DNA from: Anthonomus grandis grandis
Taxonomy: Eukaryota > Arthropoda > Insecta > Coleoptera > Curculionidae
NCBI RefSeq assembly: GCF_022605725.1
Contig: NC_065558.1
Coordinates: 62,001-126,000, forward strand
Direction: 5' to 3'
DNA length: 64,000 bases
The notes under the pieces are model-generated. The model was not told the DNA's origin. It worked only from the letters and a program-made list of their open reading frames with translations, and did not search any database. Made by a program: the position numbers and the translations under genes. Shown one piece after another: positions 31,736-43,681 of this stretch. The stretch's first letter is position 1. Every line of letters starts with the position of its first letter.

Positions 31736-32795
31736 TAACTAACTTTCTCTGATATTTTAGTGTAGGTATCATAAGCAGTAAAGATTTATGGCCACAGAAA
31801 ATTAATTTTCTAATGTTAAAAAATACGAATTTCGTGTATAAATAAAAATTATTTTCGTAATTGGGATTGTTTTATTGTAGCAAAAAGACCGATGTCTATT
31901 AGCTCTTTAATACCGCCTTGGCCAATGTCCGCGCTTAGGGGCCAATGTCGATTTTTTTTGCAATTTAGAAGACTAACAATACATTTTCAAAAAGAATCCC
32001 TTCATAATATTTAAAATCCCAAAAAATAAGTAAAGTAGGAAAAAAGGGTCACAATTTATAAAAATATAAAGTCAATCCATCTCATTAACCCTGTTTTTCT
32101 CAAAACTGCTGAAATAGACATTGGCCTTTATTCTACCAAAGTACAGATATATTCCAGGCATTTAAACTTTTTGATTAATTGTAAATTCTTTCCAGACATT
32201 TGGGTCTTTTCAGTTAGATCATCATTTCAGTTCATAATTTACACATATTTAAAATTATTTTAGATCAATATAAAATTCATTAGCCCGTGATAATATCTTA
32301 GTATATTTTTAGTGTTTGTGTCCACCAAGTACTTACAACATATATTTTCGTTTTTTTTTTTAATCAAATAACGTCTCATCAGTTTTTTTTGTTTTAATAT
32401 ATCACATATTAGAGTACCTACCCACGCGTGTTTGGAAATTTGTATAATGTTAAGATGTGGCAGCGTCGTAACACAGTATCAATCGTAAGTCAAAATTGTC
32501 AATTTCTTGGCATTTCTCGGTAGAGCTCGTCCTCGTTCCCAGATACTTCTTTGCATTGTTCGGTGTTCCTCCTTATAATAATACAATTTCTAACCTATGA
32601 ATTAAATTCACAAAACAGTCATAGTATAATTCATAAGCTTATCATAATAGTGAAAATCAAACTGTTCTATTAAGTTGTTGATAAGGTAAATTCTGTCTAA
32701 AAAGTTGACCTTTTATTTATTTTCTATTTAAAAAATATCCTTTTTTAGGAAGGCAGAAAACTCAACATAGTAAATGATAATTAAAAACCATCAAT
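31736..32795. other. Pss upstream region
   Basis: 31900-32130 holds the GGCCAATGTC repeats of the neighbouring transposon. 32145-32220 carries the dispersed TTCCAGGCATTT repeat. 32440-32570 is the probable Pss promoter region. An acceptor-like CTTTTTTAG at 32742-32750 just ahead of the start codon suggests the coding exon is preceded by a separate 5' UTR exon. Confidence 0.4.
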
Positions 32796-35700
32796 ATGAG
32801 ACCCAGAGAAGTTGAAAAAGTGTCTACAAGAGCCAGATTTAATTCATTTAGTGCCATAAATGAGAAGGAAGTTGATGATATCACACTGGAATTTTTCTAT
32901 AAGCCCCACACCATAACACTACTATTGACTTCTATAGGAGCTGTGGTCTTTTTTGCTTTTGTCAGGTAAAAATGCTATTGAGGATATATTACATAATGTG
33001 TAATAATTTGCGTAAATAAGGCAAATATTTTTAAAATAAAAAACTGATATAGTTACCACAGTTTATAAGTGACACAATCAGTGGCTTATCGCACTGTTTC
33101 AGTTCACAGGTCAATATAATTAGTGGTTTTTATTTATTAAAACACTGACAATTTTTTTTAATGACCTATGATAAAGTATGTGCAATTTGCACCTCTAAAA
33201 ACTAGCAGCATACCGGTGATTTCTTGTATAAATTCAGGGCTACTTTTCAACGATTTTCAGAGATACTGAAGATGTAGAAAAGAACATTTGGTCTGGTTTG
33301 CTATGCTGCTGCTTCTTTTTCCTCATAATATCAATTTTGGCGTTCCCCAATGGACCTTTTACCAGACCTCACCCTGCCATATGGAGGATAGTATTCGGAA
33401 TGAGTGTCTTGTATCTTTTAGGATGTCTTTTCGTACTCTTTCAAAACACTGAAACTGTTAGAAAAATTTTGTATTGGGTGGATCCAAAATTAAAGGTACG
33501 CCATAGAATTATTTCTTTTAAAAGAATGTTAATTGAAAAAAAAACTTGTAATTTTAGGAATTTCATATCGATTTAGATAAAGAGTATGGAGTTAACTGTT
33601 CAGATATAACCATAGAAAGAATATGGAGTCATGTGGATGTTTTTGCTGTGGGTCATTTTTTGGGATGGATGTTTAAAGCTATTTTGATTAGACATATGGG
33701 AATTCTTTGGGCCACCAGGTATTTACAATATTATATATTAGGTATTTATTTAGTTGGGTATTACATAACTAAATAGTGATGAATATTTTTGAGCGGATAT
33801 TTTTATAAATAATAATCATTGAAAATTTTCAAAATATTGGCCATTTTAAGTAATAGAGTCTAAGAGGGATGTCAGATGTTTAAAGTGAGCACTCACTTTA
33901 AAATCCAATTTCTTCAACACTAATAGAAATATTCTCAAAATTTAAAATGCATGATTTTCTGGAGAATATTTTCAAAAAATATTGTGTCAGGTTTAAAATG
34001 ATGTTAGTTATTGATAAAGAAATTTTTCACCTAAACTCTAATATCTTCAAAATTAATAGGAATATTTTCATGCAATAAAAAGTATAAGAATAAATTGAGA
34101 TTAAATAAAATTCAGTAAATATCAATTTAAAAAATACCATCTCATATACTTAATCATTAAAAAGAAAATAGATTTATTCATGTATTTAGAAGAAATATGA
34201 AGTAACATTTTTTAGATCAATTTAAGTCCAATAATTTTTAAATTTTACATTTTATTTGTATAGGTATAATAGATCTTTTTATACAGTATTGTGCAAAAAG
34301 ATACCAACATTGAACTTTCCTGTTATATATCTTTTAGTATCTATTTTATAAATAAGGTTTATATATTATTAACAAGAATAGTTAGAGCCTGTTTATATTT
34401 TCATATTATCATATTTTTTGTATCATAATAAATAAAACACCAAATTGTTTTATGCAAATTTATTATTCAAAAATATAGCAGTAAAAAATAGTTTTGATTC
34501 TAAAAAAAATATAACTCAACTAAATTAAAATCAATTCAATATTTCGTGGAGTACCCCTTCTTCTTTATAACATCTGCACATTGTCTTGACATGGACTCAA
34601 TTAATTTCATAATATAGTCATTGTTTACTTCGTTTCAAGCCTTTTCCACTATTTCAAAGAGAATATTTGTATTAAAGTATGTTAGGTGCCTGATTTTGGT
34701 GTCAATGTAATGCCATAAATTCTCTATAGGGTTTAAGTCTGGCGATTGAGATGGCCAGACCAATACATTTATTTTTTCATCGGATAGCCACCTCTTAACA
34801 AATTGAGAAGCATGTTTTGGATCGTTGTCATGCTGAAATATGGCTGTTACTGGCATGACTTCATCCATATATGGCACTAAATGTGTTTGCAGAATGTCTT
34901 GGTACATGAAACGATCCATTTTGCCCACTATTCTTACTATGGGTCCCATGCCACGAGCCGAGGAACATCCCTATACAAGAATATTTCCCCCTCCATGTTT
35001 AACTGTGGGGCAAACGTACTTTTTGTTTAATCTTTGTTCACTGGGGCGTCTGACGTACATCACTCCATCAGTCCTGAATAAATTACATCTAGATTCATCA
35101 CTAAATATGACTTTCTTCCAATCAGCTACAGACCAGTGGACATGAGATTGGGCAAAGTGAAAACGAGCCTTGACGTTCTTCTTTGAGAGCAACGATTTTT
35201 TGGCAGGTAAGTTGGCATCAAGTAATCTTCTCCTTTCGGTACTGGAACTGAGGTTTACTCCTCCACCCTCTTTTAATTTTGCCAAAATTTGGGAAGAAGA
35301 CAAAAAAGGATTTTCTTTGGAAATTCGTAGCAGCTGCCTATCCATCCTCAAATTTGTTTTTCTGGGTCTACCAGGAATGGGTGCCGGTGCAGCTGTTCCA
35401 GTAAGGCAAAATTTTTTGCAAAAAGCCGTAAGCTTGCAATGTCACTCTGCCTAACACCATTTTCGTAATGCTCCACAATAATTTTTCTTAGATCACCAGA
35501 GACGGTTTTTGAGGGACCCATTTTAAGTTAATTCTGAGATTCAAAAATAACAACTTTACAGCAGGTAAATCGATATTTAACTGATAAAATAAATGCGAAA
35601 CAAGAATGTTGCTAAATTTATGCACATTGTCTAAATAAACAAATATGAAGTTCCTTACTCTGCATTGGCATTCTTATGATATCTCGGTATATTTATAAAT

Positions 35701-38700
35701 AATACAGAGGCGTGTACTTAAAAGTAAAGAAATATTATGGAATAAATAAAGGAGCAAATAGTATTTTTGAAAACATCGCTTGTTGCTATATTTATGCGCA
35801 ATACTGTATACTCAGCAGCTAAGGTTTTATCTATTGACCTATGAGCGTGTTTCTTCTTTTAAATGTCTTCCTTAACCTTATTTCTTATTGAAATTGAAAA
35901 GAACAAAAAACTTATTTATTGAATAAGAACACCTCATCCTAACATCTTTGACGCTTCTTAGAATATTCAATTAAAATTCCTTTCTAAATTGACACTGGTT
36001 CAACATTGAAAAACTGTTTCAAAAAGTAACAGAGAAAATACACATATTACTTTTTTATTAGTTAAAGGGTGTGATCCTAATATAATTTAGTAGTAGAAAA
36101 TACATGAATAAAATACATTTATCTCTCTTTAGCAAAGGAATCCATATAAGGTAAAAATACTAGTCTTTGACCGCTTTTCACTTTAATTCAAAATATTAAG
36201 GATTTTTTTTATTATTGCCTTTATATGATTGCCTTATAACGCCGTCTATACATTCTCTCTGTCAACTCAATAAATTTAAGCATGGTTGCTTTGCTACAGA
36301 CACCGTTATAAATAGTTTTTTGACATTGCGCAACCTGTCAATGCAGTTCAGATCTGTTTTGCTAGTGAAATGTTAAGGAACCTCTATACAAACATGTAAG
36401 TGTTTTGCCTGTTTTAATGTACTATAGCAGGATATTTATTGGTTAGGGTTTTTTTAAATACTTAATTTTAAATAAAAATTACCTCTTTGTAAGGAAAAAT
36501 TATATATTTTTTCATTTATTAAGTAGGACAAACATTAACACAATATATTTAATGTGTGCTTTAATGATTGACCATTAGGACAAACACTAACGCTTTGTTA
36601 ATCTTTACGATTTTTCGATATTCTTTTAATATGCACTATAGAAGTTAAATTTTAAAATTCCATTATGTAAAAAACGTAGTAGCTTGTATCTGACCTACCT
36701 TTTCTTAAAAACATTGAAACAAAAATAGGTCAACCATTAACACAATTTGGTCAAAGATGCAAAAGACTATAAAAAAAAACAAATTTATTTTATTATTATT
36801 ATATATATTTAAATCAAGATTTCCAAGGTATTTTATAACAGACAAAAGTACCTATATTTTAAATTTTAATCCTTGACCTATACAAGTTATAAAGATGTAA
36901 GTTCGTAGGTCAAATACTAAATTAAAATACGGTCAAATATAAAAACAACAATGACAACAGTTGCTGAGATTCATCGAGATACATTTGAAATGAAGAAAAT
37001 ATTCCTGAAAAATTCAAAAGTTCCAAGCTTCTCCTAAAAACAATAGATTCTCTGGAGAAGCTGTAATACCAACAAAGCGACAAATAATTGATTTAGACGC
37101 AATAACAACTATTGAAGATAAAGTAAATAATATTAGTAGAAAAAATACTGCCGGGACTTTTATAAAAATATTTATAAAACTCCCGAAATGTCTTATGAAC
37201 AAGTCAACAGTGACTTTCCTACTCCTTTTAAGAGATATTTATTTTGGCCCTCTGATAAAGACACCAATAGTCCGAAACAAGAAAAAAGAAAAAGAAGAGA
37301 AAGAAAAGGAAAAGTTAGAAAGGAAAGCCAAAAGAGAAGAGAAGAAAATAGTTAAACAAACTAGTAAGAGCATCAAAAATTCAGATGTCGCCGAAAAGTC
37401 ATATGTTGTGGTAAAGTATGAAGAGTCGGTATTCCGAGGTATTGTTTTAAAGTATAAGGTGGTGGAAGGAAAACAGGAATATTTTATAAGGCAATGACTA
37501 AAAGCGGAAAAAACTGGAAGTGGCCAGACAAAGATGACGTCATCTGGATTCTGAAGAAGACGTGTTAGAGACAATTAATGAGCCACAACCTTGCCCAAGT
37601 TGCAAAATATTTAAGTGTTTTGGAATGATTTATATATTTTTTTTTCAATACAGTTTAATTTTGAATTTTTTTTAAAGAATTTGAATTTTTATTTTTGGTT
37701 ATACATTTTTTTTTTGAAAAATAAAAGTGTTTTTGATCAAAAAGCGTATTATTTCCTGTGTTGGTCAAGAACTAGTGCATTAATCGGTCAAACACTAGCG
37801 CTGGTCGTTTTTATATAGGTCAATAACTAACCCATTGGACTTTTTGTTGAATATTTGAAATATATTACGGTTGTCTTAAAAGTAATTTTCGTAAAAATAA
37901 CTAATAAAGTTACATGGTGATAAAATTGCTCACCATTTTAATAAATCTTTCTAATTTTGGTATTACTTTAAATTTTGAAAAGTATCTTAATGGGTCAAAG
38001 ACTAGTGCGTTTACCTTATCTATTATTAAAATCAACTGAACAAGTAGCTATGCATTTATCTTCAATCTACACCTTCCTTTAGTTTGCATAATTTATAAAT
38101 TGGTTCCATACATAATATTTGTTAAAAATAAAAAGATAAAAGCTTGTTTACTAATAGATGCATTGATTCTATCTGACTACAACATTGTTTAAAATGAAGC
38201 AGAAAATCTATTTAAATACAAATTCAGAGATTGTGGCATATGCAGTATACAGTTTTTTAAATTGTGATCGATGTTGATGATCCCCAGCAAACAGAACCTC
38301 AAAAAGATTCTCCTTGTATATTCCAGGCATTTGTGATTGAGTAATTTGTTCCCTTAATTCCAGACATTTCTCTTAATTTTATAATTTTTTTAAGGTATTT
38401 TATTTAATGTTCACTTTTTGTGCTCCTGGACTTTTAAAAATAAAATATTTTTATTTATTTGGAAATGCCTCGAATGTATTATTTCTTCAGTTCAGTAGCA
38501 ATTTTAGTTTAGAGGAATATTAGTGGGATATTCGAATTTTATGTCACCACATTCCTGACATTTTTAAGTGATTTCTTGTATATTTCAGGTATTTACAGTA
38601 ATTTTTTCCTTTATTGTAGATATTTCAACATTTTTCCAGGCACAAAAATCGTTCTTATATTAATTTTTTTCTCAAAAACTAGGAATAAATGACAATATAA

Positions 38701-39562
38701 AATTTGATTAAGAGAGATACATGGAGTACTACTCTAACATGCGGTAGACTAGTGAAAATCATTTAAATTAAATTTTAGTATAATGTGGGAAATAACGGAA
38801 CTAGCATTCGCCCACCTTCTCCCAAACTTTATAGAGTGTTGGTGGGACGCTCTAATACTGGACGTTCTTCTTTGCAACGGATTCGGAATCTGGTGCGGCT
38901 TAAGAATTTGTCGCATTTTAGAAATGAGGGAGTATAAATGGGAGAGTATCAAAGACATACATTCTACTACAGGTAAGTGAGACGACGTTGCCGAGCAGTT
39001 CGCGGATTATCAAACGACTTTTAGGTAAAATAAAACGTGCTTTCTTACAATTTACACCTGAGAGTTGGACCTCGGTAAGATGGCTGGATCCTAAATGTTC
39101 CTATATGAGGGTATTTGCCTTTTGCGAACTCGTTTTATTTTGGCAACTGTCAGAGTTGAACACGTTCTTTTTAAAGCACGTCTTTGATCTCCCTACGGCC
39201 CACTATCTGGTTTCCGCGAGACTTATCTTGATTGGCTTGTTTGTCGCTCCATCTGTTCGTCAGTTTTATTGGTATGTTTAAAAAAAAAGTATTCCTATTC
39301 CATTCATGATTTTTTTCTTTTTAGTTATGTTACAGACACAACTTGCAAACGAGTGGGAACTCAATGCTGGGTTTACGGATTTATTATGGTAACAGAATCT
39401 TTAATATGTATTAAACACGGAACTGAGTTATTCAAGCAGACTCATCCCATGAACATTGTCATTTGGTTGATTATTCAGTTTCTACTTTCGGTCATTTTTG
39501 TGATGGGTTACGCTTATTATCATAAAACTTATCCAGCCACAAATAAGGGAAAGATACATTAA
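32796..39562 (+). CDS. Pss: Phosphatidylserine synthase (PTDSS1/2-type), complete
   Basis: ER membrane enzyme that makes phosphatidylserine by exchanging the head group of phosphatidylcholine or phosphatidylethanolamine for L-serine. Six exons: 32796-32965, 33261-33495, 33558-33718, 38779-38972, 39025-39271, 39325-39562; all GT-AG, phases agree, total 414 aa. Segments typical of the family: FLIISILAFPNGPFTRPHPA, LYWVDPKLK, GHFLGWMFKAILIRHMGI, WEITELAFAHLLPNFIECWW, LLCNGFGIWCG, IHSTTGKIKRAFLQFTPESW, LSELNTFFLKHVF and CKRVGTQCWV. Several hydrophobic helices are obvious (exon 2, exon 3, the last exon). It is shorter than the vertebrate enzymes (about 470 aa) because the hydrophilic C-terminal tail is missing; it ends HKTYPATNKGKIH. 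PTDSS1 and PTDSS2 types cannot be separated here. Intron 3 (5 kb) holds two transposons. Confidence 0.96.
33719..34283. other. Pss intron 3, left part
   Basis: AT-rich with weak internal repetition ('CTAATAGAAATATTCTCAAAATT', broken in a second copy near 34040). No gene. Confidence 0.4.
34284..35806 (-). mobile_element. Tc1-type transposon in Pss intron 3
   Basis: 1523 bp. Ends CAGTATTGTGCAAAAA and its complement (TTTATGCGCAATACTG), flanked by TA at 34282-34283 and 35807-35808. One transposase gene on the minus strand. Boundaries and target are textbook Tc1. Confidence 0.93.
34536..35521 (-). pseudogene. Tc1-type DD34E transposase with two nonsense codons and one frameshift
   Basis: Starts MGPSKTVSGDLRKIIVEHYE at 35521, a helix-turn-helix region. 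A frameshift near 35430 moves the frame into GRPRKTNLRMDRQLLRIS. The catalytic domain shows IFSDESRCNLF (first Asp), FQHDNDPKHAS (second Asp) and SPDLNPIENLW (Glu), with 34 residues between the last two. Two stops interrupt it: TAG in NILV*GC (about 34966) and TGA in EKA*NEV (34637-34635); both replace conserved tryptophans. It ends at TGA 34538-34536. About 330 codons, a normal Tc1 length. Confidence 0.92.
36146..38021 (+). mobile_element. DNA transposon with many subterminal copies of its end motif
   Basis: The left end ATAAGGTAAA then ACTAGTCTTTGACC (36145-36173) is the near-complement of the right end GGTCAAAGACTAGTGCGTTT followed by ACCTTAT (37992-38022). The core GGTCAAxxACTAxxGC recurs at about 36524, 36577, 36726, 36905, 37762, 37785, 37817 and 37991, on both sides of the coding part and mostly in one orientation. 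Flanks TATA and TATC may be a decayed 4-bp duplication. It lies in Pss intron 3. Confidence 0.65.
36950..37620 (+). pseudogene. C-terminal part of a transposon protein
   Basis: Readable in two or three frames: RFSGEAVIPTKRQIIDL, then PTPFKRYLFWPSDKDT (+ shifted), a Lys/Glu-rich stretch at 37280-37360, and VVVKYEESVFRGIVLKYKVV followed after a shift by MTKSGKNWKWPDKDDVIW. The 'GxV...W.WP..DD' block is a motif I associate with the C-terminal tails of arthropod transposon proteins; no catalytic domain is visible. Family unknown. Confidence 0.45.
38022..38778. repeat. Pss intron 3, right part, with dispersed TTCCAGGCATTT repeats
   Basis: Between 38320 and 38645 short units such as ATTCCAGGCATTTGTGATTG, AATTCCAGACATTTCTC, CATTCCTGACATTTTTAAG and TTTCAGGTATTTACAG follow each other at 40-70 bp spacing. 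The same motif family occurs at 1720, 27965, 29660, 32150, 48175, 56090 and 58990. No gene. Confidence 0.5.
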
Positions 39563-41200
39563 GTACTACAAATATGATTTCCGAGACCTGAGTTTAATTT
39601 ATTTGAGGTTCTCGACTCATATTTTGGCTGTGATTATTATAATACCAATGATTGAGTGCTTATAGGGGTTTAGTTTGTATAAAGCACGTTCTGGCCTTTG
39701 ATATTAATTCGCGGTAATATTTAAGTTTATGCGAAGTCAAGTTTAGTTTAAGTTAACCAAAGCAGTCTAGTATTTTAAAATAGGGTTGAAAAAGGATCAG
39801 ATTTATCAAAAAGTAATGAGAGAATAAATCAATTAAATTATTTTTGATGACCTGACGATATTCAAAAAATATATTGCAACATTTAATAATTGTTTAAGTA
39901 TCATTTAAAATAATAATATTATTTATTTGTTTACACTATAGTTCATTTCTACTCTACAATAATTGTAATGTGATTTTTAAATGTGTTAAACAGCTCCATC
40001 TGTATTTGCGGCTCTTGTACACGGCCTATTCAGTGTGCCAGTCTGTCTATATAGGATTTAAATGAAGAGCTTGACCTTATTGTTGATAGATGGCTCCAGT
40101 TGATTCTCAGGCAACGTATATTATAGTAAAGTAAGGTTTATTCATGGTTACAAAAAAAAAACTTACATTGTCAATAAAATGGTACAGTCTAAAACATCTT
40201 AAACGTATACCATTTTAAAATAGACATTCAAAAAAAAACATATACTTGGGAGGCTTTAATAAGTATATTATATGCTACTAGGTAGGCTGTCACAATTTAA
40301 CCTGTAATTCGCAGTTATAAAAAGCGTATGAATGTATTTCGTTTAAAAGTTTATTAAAAAAGCTTAAGACATAACATATAATAGTCGGGATACGGGATTA
40401 TAGATAAACTGAAAGCCAATTTTTCCATGATCCCAATTTGATCTTATTTTAAGATATTTACGTATTTAGTTCCTGTCATGACAAAAATTTAGATAATACT
40501 ACCGATAAATTCCATAAAAAAGTATACCAGGTTGGCCTTCAATGGTTGTTTGTTCATATACTATTAAAAAAAAAAACTTCATCTAGAATTATTATTTAGT
40601 AGTAGTAAAAATAAGATAGCTCCATTCAATAAATTTCTTTGGATGAGGATTATACCTATAATTTATAATACGTATATCTTTGCTGTTTTAATTAATTAAA
40701 TTTTATAGGGTTAAACAAAACACCCAATCCTGGTTTTCTAGTCTAATAGAATAAAAAGTTAATATATTTAGACAGTCATCACACAATCAATTAATCAAGG
40801 ATACTTTGACTGACGCTCATTGATTAAAAAACACTCATTCATCATGATGATCTGTATTTGTACTCGAAGTTTTATATAATTATTGAAACGCTCGTCTAAA
40901 ATCGATTCGTGCCATAATCTTAATGTAAATAAAAAATATCTAAATGTAATTATGCAGATATTGTTTAAAAAAATAAATGATTGTTATATAATTTTGTTTA
41001 GTTTTATTTTTATAGACAATTAATTCCTAACTTTTTTTTTATCATGAGCAATTTACCTATGCAACTGCAAAAAAAGATCAACATTCAAATATGGGATAAA
41101 GGGACATATGAACTAACCTAAAATAATATCTTAATGTTACATTTTTTAAAGTGTGTTGGAAAAACAGTAGCAAATAAAAGAAAAAAGAAATTATTAGGTA
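39563..41200. other. Pss 3' UTR and intergenic DNA
   Basis: An AATAAA at 39823-39828 is a probable Pss poly(A) signal about 260 nt after the stop. The remainder up to the Tigger element is AT-rich; no gene or clear element is seen. Confidence 0.5.
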
Positions 41201-41435
41201 CAGTAGAGCCTTGATAATCCGGATATGCGTTACTCCGGATGCTTCAGTAGTCGGAACACGAATTTTGCCGCTATTATGTACGTTATAATCCGGATCGCGC
41301 TGTTTTTAGCCGTTTTGTAGGCTTAGACAAGTTTAAATTGATTGGTAGTTTGCGAAAATTTAGTTTTTAATGTTACATAAGTAGTACAGTCGACACTTAT
41401 TGCTTCCTGGCCTTCCTACACCAATTCTGGGGAAT

Positions 41436-43341
41436 ATGGCTCCAAGACGAAAGCATAAAACATTTTCTTTAAAACAAAAGCTTGATATACTGAACAGATT
41501 AGAACGTGGCGTGAGTGGAACAGCCTTAGCTAGTGAATACGATGTAGGCACATCCACAATTTCGAATATTAAAAAAAAAACAAATTGAGCATTAAAAGGT
41601 ATGTGCCAAGGTTTATAAAGATGTTTTATATTTATTAATGTTTTGTATTTTATTTTTAGTTTTATTAGCGGTTGTAATAGCGTACCACAAGCTAGGAAAA
41701 CACTAAGAAAACCTGAATATCCCAGAATGGAAAAGCGATTGTTCGAATGGTTTTGCAGGCAACGTTCTAGACACATTCCCATATATGAAATTTTAGCAGC
41801 CGAAGCAAAGCAAATCTACAACGACGTTTATGGAAATGAGAATTTTGCAGCCAGTCGAGGTTGGATCGCAAATTTCAGAAAAAGACATGGTTTGAGAACT
41901 TTAAAAATTTGTGAAATGACGAAACTGCTGTTAAGCCTTTTAAAAATATGTTGACACAGAAAATGAAAGACCTGAATTTAATTCCTACGCAGGTTTACAA
42001 TGCTGATGAATCAGCGTTGTACTGGAAAATGTTACCGGGCAAAAAAAATTATTCGTTCTCAAGAAAAGACAGCACCGGGACGAAAAATAAGTAAGGAGCG
42101 GGTTACTTTCCTGGCATGTGTAAATGGAGATGGTTCTCACAAATTGAGAATTCTCGTCATTGGAAAAGCAAAAAATCCCAGAGCATTTAAAAATGTACCC
42201 ATACCCGTAGAGTACAAAAATTCCTGCAATGCTTGGATGACATTTGCAATATTTAAAGAGTGGTTTCTTAATTCGTTTATTAGGCAAGTAAAAGAGTATT
42301 TAAGAAGCCAAAATCTAACTGAACGTGCTCTTTTAATCATTGACAATGCCTCAAGCCATGGATCGCCAGAAGAACTGAGAAGTGAGGATGGCCATTTCCA
42401 AACAATCTTTCTTCCGCCAAATTGCACAGCATTGCTGCAACCCATGGATCAAAATGCCATAAGGTTGACTAAATTGTTTTACCGTAAGAGCCTTTTGGCG
42501 CACATTTTATCACAAAATGAAGAAAATGTTATCCAGGTATTAAAGACTTTAAATCTCAAAACTGCAACATACTTACTGAGCAATACATGGTCAAAACTTA
42601 CTGTAGAGGTTTTACAAACATGTAGGGAAAAAGTAATTCCAAAAGGAACGGTTTTTGGTAATGATTTAGAATACGAAGCCGATGATCTGATTTCACTAAA
42701 GCAATTACAGGAAAAGCTACGAGCTTTAACGGATGTTTCGGCTATGTTCCAAACAAAGTGAACAAAATGGAAACGAGATAAATCCTAATGAAGTGAATAG
42801 CCGGATTGAAAATGATGACAACTTGGTATTAGATGAGATAGAAAGCAACGAAATGCATTTATTAGGTAGATGTTCATTTTATTCTGTAGACGAGTTTTTA
42901 AATACAATCTTTTGACAGTGAAGAATTTTTGCGCAGCGTAATGTGAATTCTTACTACCCTTTCTTTGGGTGTGTTCTATATTCTATGTATGTAAGAATTG
43001 TTAAAATTTTTATATTTTTGTAAAAGATTATGTTGTCAACTATTTTTAAGATTTTATATAATGCTTTGTTAACAACAAATGATGTTATGTAACAATAAAG
43101 CTATTTTTGACTTTGACTTGACTATTATAGCAGCAGCGAAGAATGTGACGAAAATCAAGGGAGAGAGAAAGGAGTCAAAAATGATGAAGCAGTGAAGGGC
43201 TTCAATTTATGCTTAAAGTGGGCTGAAGAAAATCGAGTGCCATTGCATGATATTCTTGTTCTTCAAAGACTTAAAGAAATGGCTTTTATGAAAAACCAAG
43301 AAAAGGTAAAGCAAGCCAAAATTACAGACTTTTTTAATTAG
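41436..43341 (+). pseudogene. Tigger-type transposase (CENP-B HTH plus DDE_1), broken
   Basis: MAPRRKHKTFSLKQKLDILN starts a psq/CENP-B N-terminal HTH. After a stop (41586-41588) there is what looks like a small intron (GTATGTG...TTTTTAG, about 41599-41660), then YPRMEKRLFEWFCRQRSRHI and ASRGWIANFRKRHGL (CENP-B-type DNA-binding domain). VYNADESALYWKMLPGK (first Asp) is followed by a frameshift near 42037. Then come ALLIIDNASSHGSPEELRSE (second Asp) and FLPPNCTALLQPMDQN (third Asp). The C-terminal KITDFFN and TAG (43341) lie beyond an inserted LINE piece. Frameshifts and the insertion make it inactive. Confidence 0.9.
42927..43133 (+). mobile_element. LINE 3' UTR fragment nested in the Tigger element
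   Basis: About 200 bp ending AACAATAAAGCTATTTTTGA and then CTTTGACTTGACT, a microsatellite tail of the sort seen at LINE A. The host sequences CAGTGAAGAAT (42916-42926) and CAGCGAAGAAT (43134-43144) flank it and look like a slightly diverged 11-bp target duplication. Confidence 0.6.
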
Positions 43342-43681
43342 CTTATTATGTACCTACTACATAGTAGTAGCATGTAATTTAGTTTATCCTTTTAATTTGT
43401 ATGTTTTTTTCGTTTATCACATATTTGTAGGCAATTTTTTAGTTATATACATATAATATTATTCCCTAATAAAGAACATATATGTATGTATGTAAAAAGA
43501 CATCATGTTTCAGTAATCCGAATTTTTCGTTACTCCGGATCACCGTCGTTTTTATTAGTCCGGACTATCGAGGCTTTAGTGTATTACATAAAACAGGTTT
43601 TTCTAACATGTAAAAAGTATTGGATTTTAAGTAAACTGGAATAGTTTTTGGGCCTTTTTTTATGAAAAGAAGACAACTTAA

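Larger units (their letters stand above)
41201..43581 (+). mobile_element. Tigger/pogo-type transposon
   Basis: 2381 bp. Ends CAGTAGAGCCTTGATAATCC and the near-complement at the right (GGACTATCGAGGCTTTAGTG), TA on both sides (41199-41200, 43582-43583). A second inverted block GTTACTCCGGAT lies inside each end. It carries a CENP-B/DDE_1 transposase gene and a nested LINE 3' fragment (42927-43133). Confidence 0.92.
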
